A stretch of 30,976 nucleotides of DNA from contig JALSLT010000109.1 of the NCBI GenBank assembly GCA_026988135.1, positions 1-30,976 on the forward strand, written 5' to 3'. This document shows positions 22,932 through 30,976 of the stretch, piece by piece (the stretch's first letter is position 1; every line of letters starts with the position of its first letter). This DNA is from Desulfurobacterium sp. (GTDB lineage Bacteria > Aquificota > Aquificia > Desulfurobacteriales > Desulfurobacteriaceae). The translations under genes and the position numbers were made by a program. Below the pieces are notes generated by a model, which made no database searches, was not told the DNA's origin, and saw nothing but the letters and a program-made list of their open reading frames with translations.

Positions 22932-23551
22932 AAAAAGCTATAGTTGCTCTTGCTATGTTTTTGATAGCTTCTGTTTCCGGATTTTTTCTATTTTTTCCCG
23001 GCGATCTTTTTCTTGAAAATTTAGCTTTGAAAAATGGAGCAAAGGTAGAGAAAGTTGATGGAAATGGGTTCTCTGTGTCTGTAGAAGGTCTTTCGTTTGA
23101 AGGTTTTACGCTTTCCCCTTTTTCTATCGCTAATCTTCTTTATAAGGTTGCGGTTGATTTTGGTGGTGATGGCCGGCTTCTTTATTACCTTTTAAATGAT
23201 GAGGTTTTACTTAATCTTAAAGGTGTAAATTTTCAGTTTAATAAAAAGACGGTTCAAGGAGCCGGAAAGCTTTACGCTAAGGGAAAACTTTACGCTAAAA
23301 ATTTTACTGGAAAGCTTAAAGGGAAAGTGTTTTTTCCGGAAATTTCATATATGGGGATGAAACTCAAAAATATAAATGGAGAATTTAACTACCGTGATGG
23401 GGATGTAACCGTTAATGTAAAAAGTGAGCTTTTTTCCGGTATTTTGAAAGGGAAATTAAAGTCTGTTGCCGGGAAACTTGAATTTAGAGGTGTTTTTAGC
23501 GGTTCTATTGCCGGCAATAGAGTAAAAGAAAGATTGTTTTTTAGGATATAA
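22928..23551 (+). CDS. gspN: Type II secretion protein GspN-like
   Basis: 207 residues with an N-terminal membrane anchor or signal (about 1-25) and a beta-rich periplasmic domain. FFPGDLFLENLALKNGAKVEKV and GFSVSVEGLSFEGFTL resemble GspN, a bitopic protein found only in some type II systems and related to AsmA-like lipid-bridge folds. A short tandem repeat encodes KLYAKG/KLYAKN. It overlaps gspM by 4 bases and is followed by gspC after 2. Confidence 0.75.
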   Translation: MKKAIVALAMFLIASVSGFFLFFPGDLFLENLALKNGAKVEKVDGNGFSVSVEGLSFEGFTLSPFSIANLLYKVAVDFGGDGRLLYYLLNDEVLLNLKGVNFQFNKKTVQGAGKLYAKGKLYAKNFTGKLKGKVFFPEISYMGMKLKNINGEFNYRDGDVTVNVKSELFSGILKGKLKSVAGKLEFRGVFSGSIAGNRVKERLFFRI

Positions 23552-23553
23552 GT

Positions 23554-24414
23554 ATGGATAGAGAGAAAATTTTAAGATTGATTTTAAGCAGATTGCCTTT
23601 TGTTGTAGGTCTTTTTTCTGTTGCTGTTTTTGGGGTGGCGGTTTCACTAATTGTAAACGGTTTTGTCTTTGAGAAAAGTTTTGAACTTGATTCCAAAATA
23701 CCTAATTTGAAGAAGCAGAGAGAAAAGGTATCGGATAGCAAAGTTGACTTTTCAGGTATAGAGCTTCTTTTCGGTGAAGTTGGGAATGAGGAGAACGGTG
23801 CTATCTCTTCTCCTGTGAAAGCACTACGGGAAACAAAAGAGTATAAAGTTATCGGAACCGTTTCGACCGGGGGAAGGTATCTTCTTGTAGTGGAGAAAGA
23901 GGGGAAATGGAAGTTTTTAAAAGTGGGAGACCATATTTCCGGTGGGAAACTTGTGGAAATTGGACAGTTTTACTATGAGGTTATAAGAAACGGTAATCGG
24001 GTTCGTATTCCGATTTTTGGAATAGATAAAAAAGAGAGAGGAAGAGCTACCCCTACTTTGAGGCAGCAGCAGCGGCCGGGGGACGAAAAAAAAGTAAAAG
24101 TTGTTAAACTTGATAAAACAATGGTTGAGAGAGAAACTGCAGATATAGGCAAGTTGTTAAAAGATGTTGCAATCTATCCCGTTATAAGAAAGGGACAAAC
24201 AGTGGGATATCGGTTTGCAAGGATAAAAAGGGGAAGTATTCTTAGAAAAATAGGCTTTAAACCGGGGGATATAGTTATTGCCGTTAACGATGTGCCAGTT
24301 ACCACTGTGGATGATACGTTCAAAATTTATAACATACTGCGGAACGAGGATACTGTAAAGGTGGAGATAGAAAGGAGAGGTAGAAAGGAGGTAATCGTTT
24401 ATGAGATTCACTAA
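23554..24414 (+). CDS. gspC: Type II secretion protein GspC with PDZ domain
   Basis: 286 residues. N-terminal membrane helix (about 15-37), homology region (about 95-150: YKVIGTVSTGGRYLLVVEKEGKW, then LKVGDHISGGKLVEI) and a C-terminal PDZ domain (about 200-285: GYRFARIKRGSILRKIGFKPG, then DIVIAVNDVPV). GspC connects the inner-membrane platform to the secretin N0 domain and helps choose substrates. It overlaps gspD by 14 bases. Confidence 0.92.
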   Translation: MDREKILRLILSRLPFVVGLFSVAVFGVAVSLIVNGFVFEKSFELDSKIPNLKKQREKVSDSKVDFSGIELLFGEVGNEENGAISSPVKALRETKEYKVIGTVSTGGRYLLVVEKEGKWKFLKVGDHISGGKLVEIGQFYYEVIRNGNRVRIPIFGIDKKERGRATPTLRQQQRPGDEKKVKVVKLDKTMVERETADIGKLLKDVAIYPVIRKGQTVGYRFARIKRGSILRKIGFKPGDIVIAVNDVPVTTVDDTFKIYNILRNEDTVKVEIERRGRKEVIVYEIH

Positions 24415-26398
24415 GGTTTTTTCCGTGGTTGTTTCGGCTGTTTTTATATTTGGCTCTTTGAACGCTTTTTCCCAAAATGAAGCGGGGAAAGATACATTGC
24501 TTTCTCAAATAGATGTTTCAAAGATTAAAAGAAAGGGAAAGGTAAGTTTAAATTTTGATAATGTGGATATAAGAAATCTTACCCATTTTGTTTCCCAGCT
24601 TTCCGGAAAAAACATAGTAATTCCGGAAACTTTAAAAGGTTCGGTTACTCTAATCTTTTCAAAACCCGTTCCTGTTTCCGACTTCTGGAACATTTACACT
24701 GCAATTTTAAAGTCGAGAGGATACGCTGTTGTTGATAGAGGGAGGTTTTATGAAATTGTTTCCATGTCAAAAGCAAGGGGTGATACTCCGCCTTTAAAAA
24801 AGAGGACGGATAACGGGGATGTGCTTATGACTTATGTTTATCGGTTTAAGCACGGAGATTTAACAAATATTGAGAAAGTTTTGGGAAAAATACGTTCGAA
24901 GAAAGGCCACCTTCTTTTTTATAAACCGACAAATATGGTGGTAATTACCGATACTGCTACGAATGTTAGAAATTTTAAAGAAATTTTATCTTTTATAGAT
25001 TCTGCAGAGAAGGGAACGGAAATTAAAGTTTATGTTCTTGAGTATGCAAAAGCTAGAGAGGTGGCGGCAGCTTTGAAGACGGTATTCTCTTCTTTTGCAA
25101 AGCGTGGAGTACCTTTTGTCGTTTATCCGGCTTCTTCTTCAAACAGTATAGTTATTAGTGCCAGAGAGGATCTTTATTCGGAAATAGATAAAATTGTCAG
25201 AAATCTTGATGTGCCGGAGGCTGAAGAGGAGAAAAAAGGATTTTATGTTATCTATCTGAAAAACTCTAAGGCTAAAGACCTTTCAACTGTTTTAAATAAG
25301 CTTACAGTCAGTTTTTCCGTTTTTTCCGCTATGTCCTCAAAAGTTAAAAAGAAACCGACAGTTACATCGTCAAAAAGTAAAATAAAAATTGTTCCTGATG
25401 AATCCTTGAACGCTCTTATAGTTTATGCAAGCAGGGAGGAGTATGAAGCTATAAAGGATCTTGTTTCTCAACTTGATAGAAAGAGACGGCAGGTTCTGGT
25501 TTCTGTGTTCATAACCGAGGTTTCTCAGAAAGCTCTTAAAGAGATAGGAATAAGGTGGCAGGCTTTTGGAAAAAACGGAGGTGCAACTTTTAGAGGGGGG
25601 CTTTCGGAAGGGGACTTTTTCTCTTCAATAGGTGCTACAAATTTTGCAGCCGGCGTTTTAAGCTCTGCAGGACAGAACGTTAACATAGGTGGGACAAACG
25701 TATTTTTCCCCAATCTTCTTATGCTTTTCTCCCTACTTGAGTCAGGTACCGGATTTAATGTAATTTCGGCACCGAAACTTTTAACAATAAATAATAAAGA
25801 AGCAAAAATAGATGTTTCTCAGGTTACTCCTTTTGCCGAGAGTTTGAAGTTTGATGTAAACGGAAATCCGATAATAAATTACAGCTATAAGCCGGTAGGT
25901 TTAATTTTGAAAATAACTCCGCATATTTCCGTTGATAAATCTATAGTTATGGAAACTCACCTTGAAGTAAACGATATTATCGGTTATGAGAGACCGGATA
26001 TTGGCGGTATTCAGTATGTTGTTCCCATAACATCAAAGAGGGAACTTGATACTACGATAAAGATACCTAACGGAAAAACGATTGTTTTAGGTGGGCTTAT
26101 ATCAAAGAAAACGATAAAAACCCTTGAAGGAGTTCCTTTCCTTTCTTCTCTTCCGATAGTTGGTAATCTTTTCAAATATAGGTCGGAAGATACGCAGAAA
26201 ACCAATCTTTTCATATTTATGACTCCGTTTGTTGTTGAGACACCGGATGAGATAGCAAAAATTACGGAGTGGCACAGAAAGATGAGTAAGCTTTTTATTG
26301 AGAAAGAAAAAGAAGTGCAAGAAAAAAACAAGGTGAAAAACGGTTCAAATATTGTGAATGATCCTAATTTTTGGGGAAACAGAACCGATGAAAAGTAA
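24401..26398 (+). CDS. gspD: Type II secretion secretin GspD
   Basis: 665 residues. Signal peptide about 1-24 (SLNAFSQ). N0 domain at about 45-120 (LNFDNVDIRNLTHFVSQLSG), N1 about 140-205, N2 about 210-275, N3 about 285-370, then the secretin barrel from about 375 (RRQVLVSVFITEVSQ) with VGLILKITPHIS and the LEGVPFLSSLPIVGNLFKY signature. It forms the multimeric outer-membrane channel. A strong SD GAAAGGAGGT lies within gspC. It overlaps gspE by 11 bases. No long S-domain for pilotin binding is obvious at the C-terminus. Confidence 0.96.
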   Translation: MRFTKVFSVVVSAVFIFGSLNAFSQNEAGKDTLLSQIDVSKIKRKGKVSLNFDNVDIRNLTHFVSQLSGKNIVIPETLKGSVTLIFSKPVPVSDFWNIYTAILKSRGYAVVDRGRFYEIVSMSKARGDTPPLKKRTDNGDVLMTYVYRFKHGDLTNIEKVLGKIRSKKGHLLFYKPTNMVVITDTATNVRNFKEILSFIDSAEKGTEIKVYVLEYAKAREVAAALKTVFSSFAKRGVPFVVYPASSSNSIVISAREDLYSEIDKIVRNLDVPEAEEEKKGFYVIYLKNSKAKDLSTVLNKLTVSFSVFSAMSSKVKKKPTVTSSKSKIKIVPDESLNALIVYASREEYEAIKDLVSQLDRKRRQVLVSVFITEVSQKALKEIGIRWQAFGKNGGATFRGGLSEGDFFSSIGATNFAAGVLSSAGQNVNIGGTNVFFPNLLMLFSLLESGTGFNVISAPKLLTINNKEAKIDVSQVTPFAESLKFDVNGNPIINYSYKPVGLILKITPHISVDKSIVMETHLEVNDIIGYERPDIGGIQYVVPITSKRELDTTIKIPNGKTIVLGGLISKKTIKTLEGVPFLSSLPIVGNLFKYRSEDTQKTNLFIFMTPFVVETPDEIAKITEWHRKMSKLFIEKEKEVQEKNKVKNGSNIVNDPNFWGNRTDEK

Positions 26399-27815
26399 AA
26401 GCTTGTTGCCTGTTGAGTTTATGAGAAGAAATTTTATCCTGCCGTCAGGAGATAGAAAGTTTTATATAACTTTAAAAACACCTTTTTATGTCCTTGAAGA
26501 TTTAAGGTTTTCATTGGGTGATTTTGAAACGGAATTTGTGGATGAAGAAGTTTTTAACGAAAAGATGGAGGAGTTTCTCTCTTCCATAGATAGTCGGATA
26601 GAGGAAGAAGAAGGAATAGAGACCCCTTTTTCCGAAGATCTTTTGTCCGGCTCAGATGCTCCCATTATTCAACTTCTGAATTCAATATTTATAAAAGCTA
26701 TCAGGGTTAATGCCAGTGATATTCACTTTGAACCCTATGAGAGAGAAATTGTTGTTAAGTTTCGCCTTGATGGTATTCTTCATGAGATAACGAAAATACC
26801 GTCCGGAACCTATCAAAAGGTTGTTTCAAGGATAAAAGTGATTTCTCGCCTTAATGTTGCGGAGAAAAGGCTTCCTCAGGATGGAAGAATAGGGGTGAGA
26901 ATAGGGAATAAGCAGGTGGATATGAGGGTTTCCACACTGCCGACAGTTTTTGGGGAGCGGGTTGTTGTCCGTCTTCTTGATAAATCTCACAAGGTTTTAA
27001 CTCTTGAAGAGCTTGGATTTTCAGGGAGAGATTATGAGATATTCAAATCTATAATCACGAAACCTCACGGTTTGATTCTCGTAACCGGTCCTACAGGTTC
27101 CGGAAAATCCACAACCCTTTATGCTGCTCTTCGTAAAATCTGGGTGCCAGGCATAAACATACTTACTGTTGAAGATCCGGTTGAGTACCAGATAGAAGGG
27201 ATAAATCAGGTACAGGTTAATCCTAAAATCGGTTTGACTTTTGCCGCAGGATTGCGAAGTATTTTAAGGCAGGACCCGGATGTTGTTATGATAGGTGAGA
27301 TAAGAGACCTTGAAACAGCAGAGATAGCTGTAAGGGCTTCTATGACAGGGCATCTTGTTCTTTCTACTTTACACACAAATGATGCACCTTCGTCAATTGC
27401 AAGGATTACCGATATGGGGATAGAACCGTTTCTTATAGCCTCTTCCCTTGAGTGTGTTTTAGCACAGAGACTCGTGAGAAGGATTTGTTCTAAATGTGCT
27501 TACAAATATAAACCTTCGGAGCAGGAGAGAGAAATTATATGTAGGTATCTTGATGATGCTGTTCCTGAATATCTTGTAAAGGGAAAAGGGTGTGAAAGTT
27601 GTCTTGGGACAGGATATAGCGGCAGGATAGGCATATATCAGCTTATGAGGGTTGATGAGGAAATGCGTGGAGTTATTTCAAAAACTTCCGATACTGAAGT
27701 TATAAGGAATGTTGCTATTGAAAAAGGGATGAAGACTCTTTTTCAAGATGGTCTTGAGAAAGCTATATTAGGAATTACAACTCTTGAAGAGGTTCTTCAG
27801 GTATCGAGGGAGTGA
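26388..27815 (+). CDS. gspE: Type II secretion ATPase GspE
   Basis: 475 residues. Walker A GPTGSGKSTT begins at about 234. The Asp box EDPVEY, Walker B and GEIRDLETAEIA, and the His box GHLVLSTLHTNDA follow. A four-Cys zinc module (CSKC...CESC, about 367-408) precedes GRIGIYQLM. It is the cytoplasmic motor of the secretion system. The ATG at 26388 has GGGGA upstream. The N-terminal domain is shorter than in Proteobacteria. Confidence 0.97.
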   Translation: MKSKSLLPVEFMRRNFILPSGDRKFYITLKTPFYVLEDLRFSLGDFETEFVDEEVFNEKMEEFLSSIDSRIEEEEGIETPFSEDLLSGSDAPIIQLLNSIFIKAIRVNASDIHFEPYEREIVVKFRLDGILHEITKIPSGTYQKVVSRIKVISRLNVAEKRLPQDGRIGVRIGNKQVDMRVSTLPTVFGERVVVRLLDKSHKVLTLEELGFSGRDYEIFKSIITKPHGLILVTGPTGSGKSTTLYAALRKIWVPGINILTVEDPVEYQIEGINQVQVNPKIGLTFAAGLRSILRQDPDVVMIGEIRDLETAEIAVRASMTGHLVLSTLHTNDAPSSIARITDMGIEPFLIASSLECVLAQRLVRRICSKCAYKYKPSEQEREIICRYLDDAVPEYLVKGKGCESCLGTGYSGRIGIYQLMRVDEEMRGVISKTSDTEVIRNVAIEKGMKTLFQDGLEKAILGITTLEEVLQVSRE

Positions 27816-27818
27816 TAT

Positions 27819-29000
27819 ATGCCACTTTTTGAGTATAAAGCTTTTGATAGAAACGGGAAAGATATAAAAGGGAAAGAGGAGGCTCACTCTCAGGAGCAAT
27901 TAAAAATTTTTCTCGAAAGAAAAGGACTGATTCCTTATGAAATAGTACCTGCTAAGGAGAAAAGAGCACTTTCATTTTCAAAAAACAAGGTTTCCTCTTC
28001 CGATGTTTCTCTCATTCTTTATGAAATGGGGATTCTTTATGATAGAGGAATTCATGTAACCGATATTTTCGAGATTCTCGCAAAGCAGTTTGAGAGTTCC
28101 AATCTTCAAGACCTTTTTGTCCTTGCAAGGAGTAAAGTTGCAGAAGGTACGCTTGTTTCTCAGGCGATGAAGGAGATGGGGATATTTCCGGATTTTGTTA
28201 TTGAGATGGTATTCGCCGGAGAAGAATCCGGTGCTCTTGGAAAGATTCTGATTTCCGCTTCGAAATTTCTTGAGAGGGAGTCGGAATTTAAGGAGAAGAT
28301 AAAAGGAGCCCTTACCTATCCTGCTATCGTTTTAACTATCGGTTTTTTGTCGATGATAGTTGTTATGAAGGTTGCAGTTCCGAAAATTGTAAAAATTTAC
28401 TCTCAGTTTAAGCAGGATATTCCTCTTTCAACCAGGGCAATAATGGCTTTTTCTTCATTCCTAACCTGGTTTTTTTACGCTCTTCCTGTTATTGGATTGA
28501 TTCTTTTTTTAATGAGAAAAAGAATTTTTACGAGGGAGAATGTCGATGCGTTTAAATTGAAAGTGCCTTTTTTTAGAGATATTCAACTTTATTCCGTTTA
28601 TACTTCCTGGAACAGTACTCTTTCTATTCTACTTGAAGGGGGACTTCCCCTTGATGCGGCTGTTGAAGTGGCAAACAAGACAGTTAACAATGCTGTTTTA
28701 AAAAAACGTTTTGAACCTATGGTGGAATGGATTAGAGAAGGTAAAAAAATGACAGATTATTTAAAAAAGTATAAAGTTCTTCCTGACTCGGCTGTTAGGC
28801 TCATTTCAATAGGGGAGGAAACCGGTGGACTTGAAGAGATGCTGTCTCTTTTAAGTTCCATATATAGAAAGGAAACAGAAAAGCTGATAATTTTGTTTAT
28901 GAATTACCTTGAACCGGCTACCCTTCTTGTCCTTGCTGTTTTTGTTGCTTTCTTTGTTTTTGCAACCATCCTGCCGATTTTTAATTTAAGTGTTAGGTGA
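27819..29000 (+). CDS. gspF: Type II secretion inner-membrane protein GspF
   Basis: 393 residues. N-terminal PLFEYKAFDRNGKDIKG is the family start. Two GspF/PilC-type cytoplasmic helical domains (about 65-165 and 265-365, each ending in a GEESGAL/GEETGGL block) alternate with three membrane helices (about 165-190, 215-235, 365-390). It forms the platform centre contacted by GspE. SD GAGGGAG precedes the ATG, 3 bases after gspE. It is the last gene of the operon; no clear terminator follows. Confidence 0.95.
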   Translation: MPLFEYKAFDRNGKDIKGKEEAHSQEQLKIFLERKGLIPYEIVPAKEKRALSFSKNKVSSSDVSLILYEMGILYDRGIHVTDIFEILAKQFESSNLQDLFVLARSKVAEGTLVSQAMKEMGIFPDFVIEMVFAGEESGALGKILISASKFLERESEFKEKIKGALTYPAIVLTIGFLSMIVVMKVAVPKIVKIYSQFKQDIPLSTRAIMAFSSFLTWFFYALPVIGLILFLMRKRIFTRENVDAFKLKVPFFRDIQLYSVYTSWNSTLSILLEGGLPLDAAVEVANKTVNNAVLKKRFEPMVEWIREGKKMTDYLKKYKVLPDSAVRLISIGEETGGLEEMLSLLSSIYRKETEKLIILFMNYLEPATLLVLAVFVAFFVFATILPIFNLSVR

Positions 29001-29106
29001 TTCTAAAGGTTAAAAATAGTGTTATAGAATGAAATATGTTTTGAGTTTTAGATGCTTTTATAATGTGAGGATAAAGCATTACAAGAGTTTTCATGGGGAG
29101 GCATTG

Positions 29107-29493
29107 ATGAAGAAGAGTATATTTGCGTTGTTCCTTGCTATGATTTTTGTGTCAGGATGTGTGAAGTCTCAACATTGTGGAGAAAAAGAATCGGGTGTTG
29201 TTAACAGAATGGAAAGAACTGTTACTATTAAGAAAATAGTAGCTTCTCCTGAGCAGTTTTCAGGCAGAGAGGTTGTTCTTAATGTGAAATGTCTTGGATG
29301 GAAAGGTGATTGTAAAGATAGTGCAAGAAATACAAGAAGTGATGTTGCGATTGCTGATGATACAGGTTGTATTTATGTTAAAGGTGGTTTGAGGAGAACC
29401 TTGTGGGGGAAGCAGCTTATTGTTCATGGAACTGTTCATATTTTAAAAGGTAAGCCATACATAGAGGTGGATAATGTTGAAGTCAAGAAATAA
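29107..29493 (+). CDS. Small lipoprotein with OB-fold-like domain
   Basis: 128 residues. Signal and lipobox (MIFVSGC, Cys18) are followed by an OB-fold-like domain: TIKKIVASPEQFSGREVVLNVKCLG, then DVAIADDTGCIYVKGG, QLIVHGTVHILKGKPYIEVDNVEV. This resembles the tRNA_anti-like/OB-fold lipoproteins of unknown ligand. The ATG at 29107 is chosen because the SD GGGGAGG (29096-29102) and signal peptide start there. It overlaps the C11 peptidase gene by 20 bases. It may be cargo or an accessory of the secretion system, by context only. Confidence 0.75.
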   Translation: MKKSIFALFLAMIFVSGCVKSQHCGEKESGVVNRMERTVTIKKIVASPEQFSGREVVLNVKCLGWKGDCKDSARNTRSDVAIADDTGCIYVKGGLRRTLWGKQLIVHGTVHILKGKPYIEVDNVEVKK

Positions 29494-30850
29494 AAAAAGG
29501 GGTATAGCTATTTTATATTTACTTTTTACTGTGTTTTTATCTTTCCCTTTCTATTCCTGTGGTGAGTCTGAAAATACTGTATCTTACACAGAGCAGGAAG
29601 AATCTTACGATGTTGAGAATGAAACCTCTGAAATAGGGAATACTACTTCATCAGAAAACGGGACAACAGATACAGAAGAAACTATTTCGTCAGAGAATGG
29701 AACATCAAAAAGAAAATGGACATTTATGATTTTTTTAAATGGAGATAATAATCTTGAAGAATATGCTATAGATGATTTTTTTGAAATGGCAGAGGTTGGG
29801 TCAACAGATGATGTTGCGATTGTGGTTCTTATGGATAGGATAGGTGGTTATTCCTCTGAATATGGAAACTGGACAGGATGTAATCTGTTTTATGTGGAAA
29901 AAGGGATGACTCCTACACCTGAAAATGCTACTGGAGACTGGGGTGAATGTAATATGGGAAGTGAAGATACCCTTTCTAACTTTATTAACTATGCGTTTGA
30001 AAATTATCCTGCAGAAAACTATGCACTTGTTTTATGGGATCATGGTGATGGATGGAGAAGTTTAACCGGATGGTCTGATGTTAAATTGTTTAAGGTTGCC
30101 GGGTTTGATGATACTGATAATGATTATCTTCTTATAGACAAAGTTCAGCAGGCATTAAATGCAACTAATGCTTCCCTTGATCTCATAGGTTTTGATGAGT
30201 GTTTGATGGCGATGGTAGAGGTCGCCTATGAATTTAAAGATTATGCTGATGTTATGGTTGCTTCTGAGGAGGAAGAGCCTGGTGATGGATGGAACTATAA
30301 GCCGTTCCTTGAGAGTCTGGTAAATAACCCTGATATGAATGCAACAACTTTAGGAAAGGAGATTGTTGATGCTTTTGGAGAGTATTATAGCGTTTATTCA
30401 GATGTAACGTTATCTTTAATAGACCTTGGAAAGCTTGAAGGCCTTGGGGATGCGATAGATCGATTTTCTCGTCTTGATCCTATGGATTGGGATACTGTTA
30501 ATAGTTCATTAGACTCTGTTCAAACTTTTTATGATGGTGATTACGTTGATGCTTATGGTTTTTTTAAAGGAGTAGCTGATAACACCTCTTTTGATGGAGT
30601 AAAGGTTCTTTCTGATGAGATTCTTTCTATTTTAGATAATGCTGTTATATATAGTTTTGATAGTTCAGATATTTCCGCTTTTGGCTTATCTATTTACTTT
30701 CCAGAAATTACCTGGTGGGATGAATTTTATAATAATACACAACACGACTTTGTAAATGATACTGCATGGAACATCTTTCTTTGGAGATACTATACTGGAG
30801 ATAGTATAGATTTTGAACCTTATGAATATTCTGGTAATGTTACAGAATAA
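29474..30850 (+). CDS. C11 (clostripain-family) cysteine peptidase lipoprotein
   Basis: 458 residues. Basic N-terminus, hydrophobic signal and lipobox FYSC (Cys29). A Ser/Thr/Glu/Asn linker follows (30-80) with two SSENGT repeats. The C11 domain begins at KWTFMIFLNGDNNLEEYA (81 on); the catalytic His is H190 (LWDHGDGW) and Cys C243 (GFDECLMAM). C11 enzymes cleave after Arg or Lys and often need calcium and self-processing; KRK (79-81) precedes the domain. Fourteen N-x-[ST] sequons, eleven with Thr, are spread along the chain. SD AGGTGG lies inside the previous gene. Outer-membrane or surface location is inferred. Confidence 0.9.
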   Translation: MLKSRNKKRGIAILYLLFTVFLSFPFYSCGESENTVSYTEQEESYDVENETSEIGNTTSSENGTTDTEETISSENGTSKRKWTFMIFLNGDNNLEEYAIDDFFEMAEVGSTDDVAIVVLMDRIGGYSSEYGNWTGCNLFYVEKGMTPTPENATGDWGECNMGSEDTLSNFINYAFENYPAENYALVLWDHGDGWRSLTGWSDVKLFKVAGFDDTDNDYLLIDKVQQALNATNASLDLIGFDECLMAMVEVAYEFKDYADVMVASEEEEPGDGWNYKPFLESLVNNPDMNATTLGKEIVDAFGEYYSVYSDVTLSLIDLGKLEGLGDAIDRFSRLDPMDWDTVNSSLDSVQTFYDGDYVDAYGFFKGVADNTSFDGVKVLSDEILSILDNAVIYSFDSSDISAFGLSIYFPEITWWDEFYNNTQHDFVNDTAWNIFLWRYYTGDSIDFEPYEYSGNVTE

Positions 30851-30885
30851 AGGAATGAAAAAGACAACAATTTCCCTCTTTTTCG

Positions 30886-30914
30886 TTGACACAAAGGGCG
30901 GAAAAGTTTATATT
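30886..30914 (+). promoter_or_regulatory. Near-consensus promoter of tRNA-Phe
   Basis: A perfect TTGACA (30886-30891), a 17-base spacer and TATATT (30909-30914). The start would be near 30921, about 9 bases before the tRNA. Confidence 0.8.
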
Positions 30915-30929
30915 TCCTTCTACACGGTT

Positions 30930-30976
<47 letters not shown>

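Noticed and set aside
23267..23298. Two near-identical 14-base units in gspN
   Set aside because: A single in-frame duplication of six codons (KLYAKG/KLYAKN); too small to suggest a repeat array.
29000..29030. ATTCTA/TAGAAT as a terminator of the secretion operon
   Set aside because: Only 6 weak A/T-rich pairs around a 19-base loop with no T-run; too unstable, especially for a thermophile.

Overview
The window looks like the chromosome of a low-GC thermophilic bacterium. Genes are tightly packed with many start/stop overlaps, proteins are rich in Lys, Glu and Ile, and promoters and Shine-Dalgarno (SD) sites are ordinary sigma70 and bacterial types. The mix (rplU-rpmA, Thermus-type pyrE, type-4 uracil-DNA glycosylase, a full type II secretion operon) fits a member of the Aquificota such as the Desulfurobacteriaceae. 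That placement is inference from gene style only.

Left part (1-6253): a truncated small heat-shock protein gene and a Bax-inhibitor-1-like membrane protein gene on the minus strand; rplU-rpmA behind a clear promoter; a periplasmic DsbC-like thioredoxin; a divergent C_GCAxxG_C_C-type protein; an unknown acidic protein; a YhcC-type radical SAM protein; then pyrE and a long-chain polyprenyl diphosphate synthase. Positions 6484-8821 hold what looks like an acquired type II restriction-modification pair: an adenine methyltransferase with a fused N-terminal helix-turn-helix and an overlapping PD-(D/E)xK nuclease. It has an inverted repeat upstream and a tRNA-like fragment downstream.

Middle part (9000-17803): a tight plus-strand run of a phosphoribosyltransferase, rarA, aroE and an MgtC/DUF4010 membrane protein; convergent panD and mscL; an M20 amidohydrolase; then a minus-strand run of a DUF2062 protein, dapF, type-4 UDG and an alkylguanine-DNA alkyltransferase-like protein.

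Right part (18042-30850): the most interesting section. A type II secretion operon of eleven genes in the order G-I-J-K-L-M-N-C-D-E-F, with almost every junction overlapping, is flanked by two predicted lipoproteins. On the left, divergently transcribed, is a von Willebrand A protein whose motifs resemble the integrin beta I-like domain. On the right are a small OB-fold-like lipoprotein and an overlapping C11 (clostripain) peptidase lipoprotein. The VWA protein and the peptidase are strikingly rich in N-x-T sequons (9 and 14 N-x-[ST] sites), unlike the other exported proteins here. This suggests a secreted adhesin/protease pair that might be N-glycosylated. The window ends inside a tRNA-Phe gene with a near-consensus promoter. 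No CRISPR array, insertion sequence or rRNA was seen, and no gene-free stretch exceeds 300 bases.
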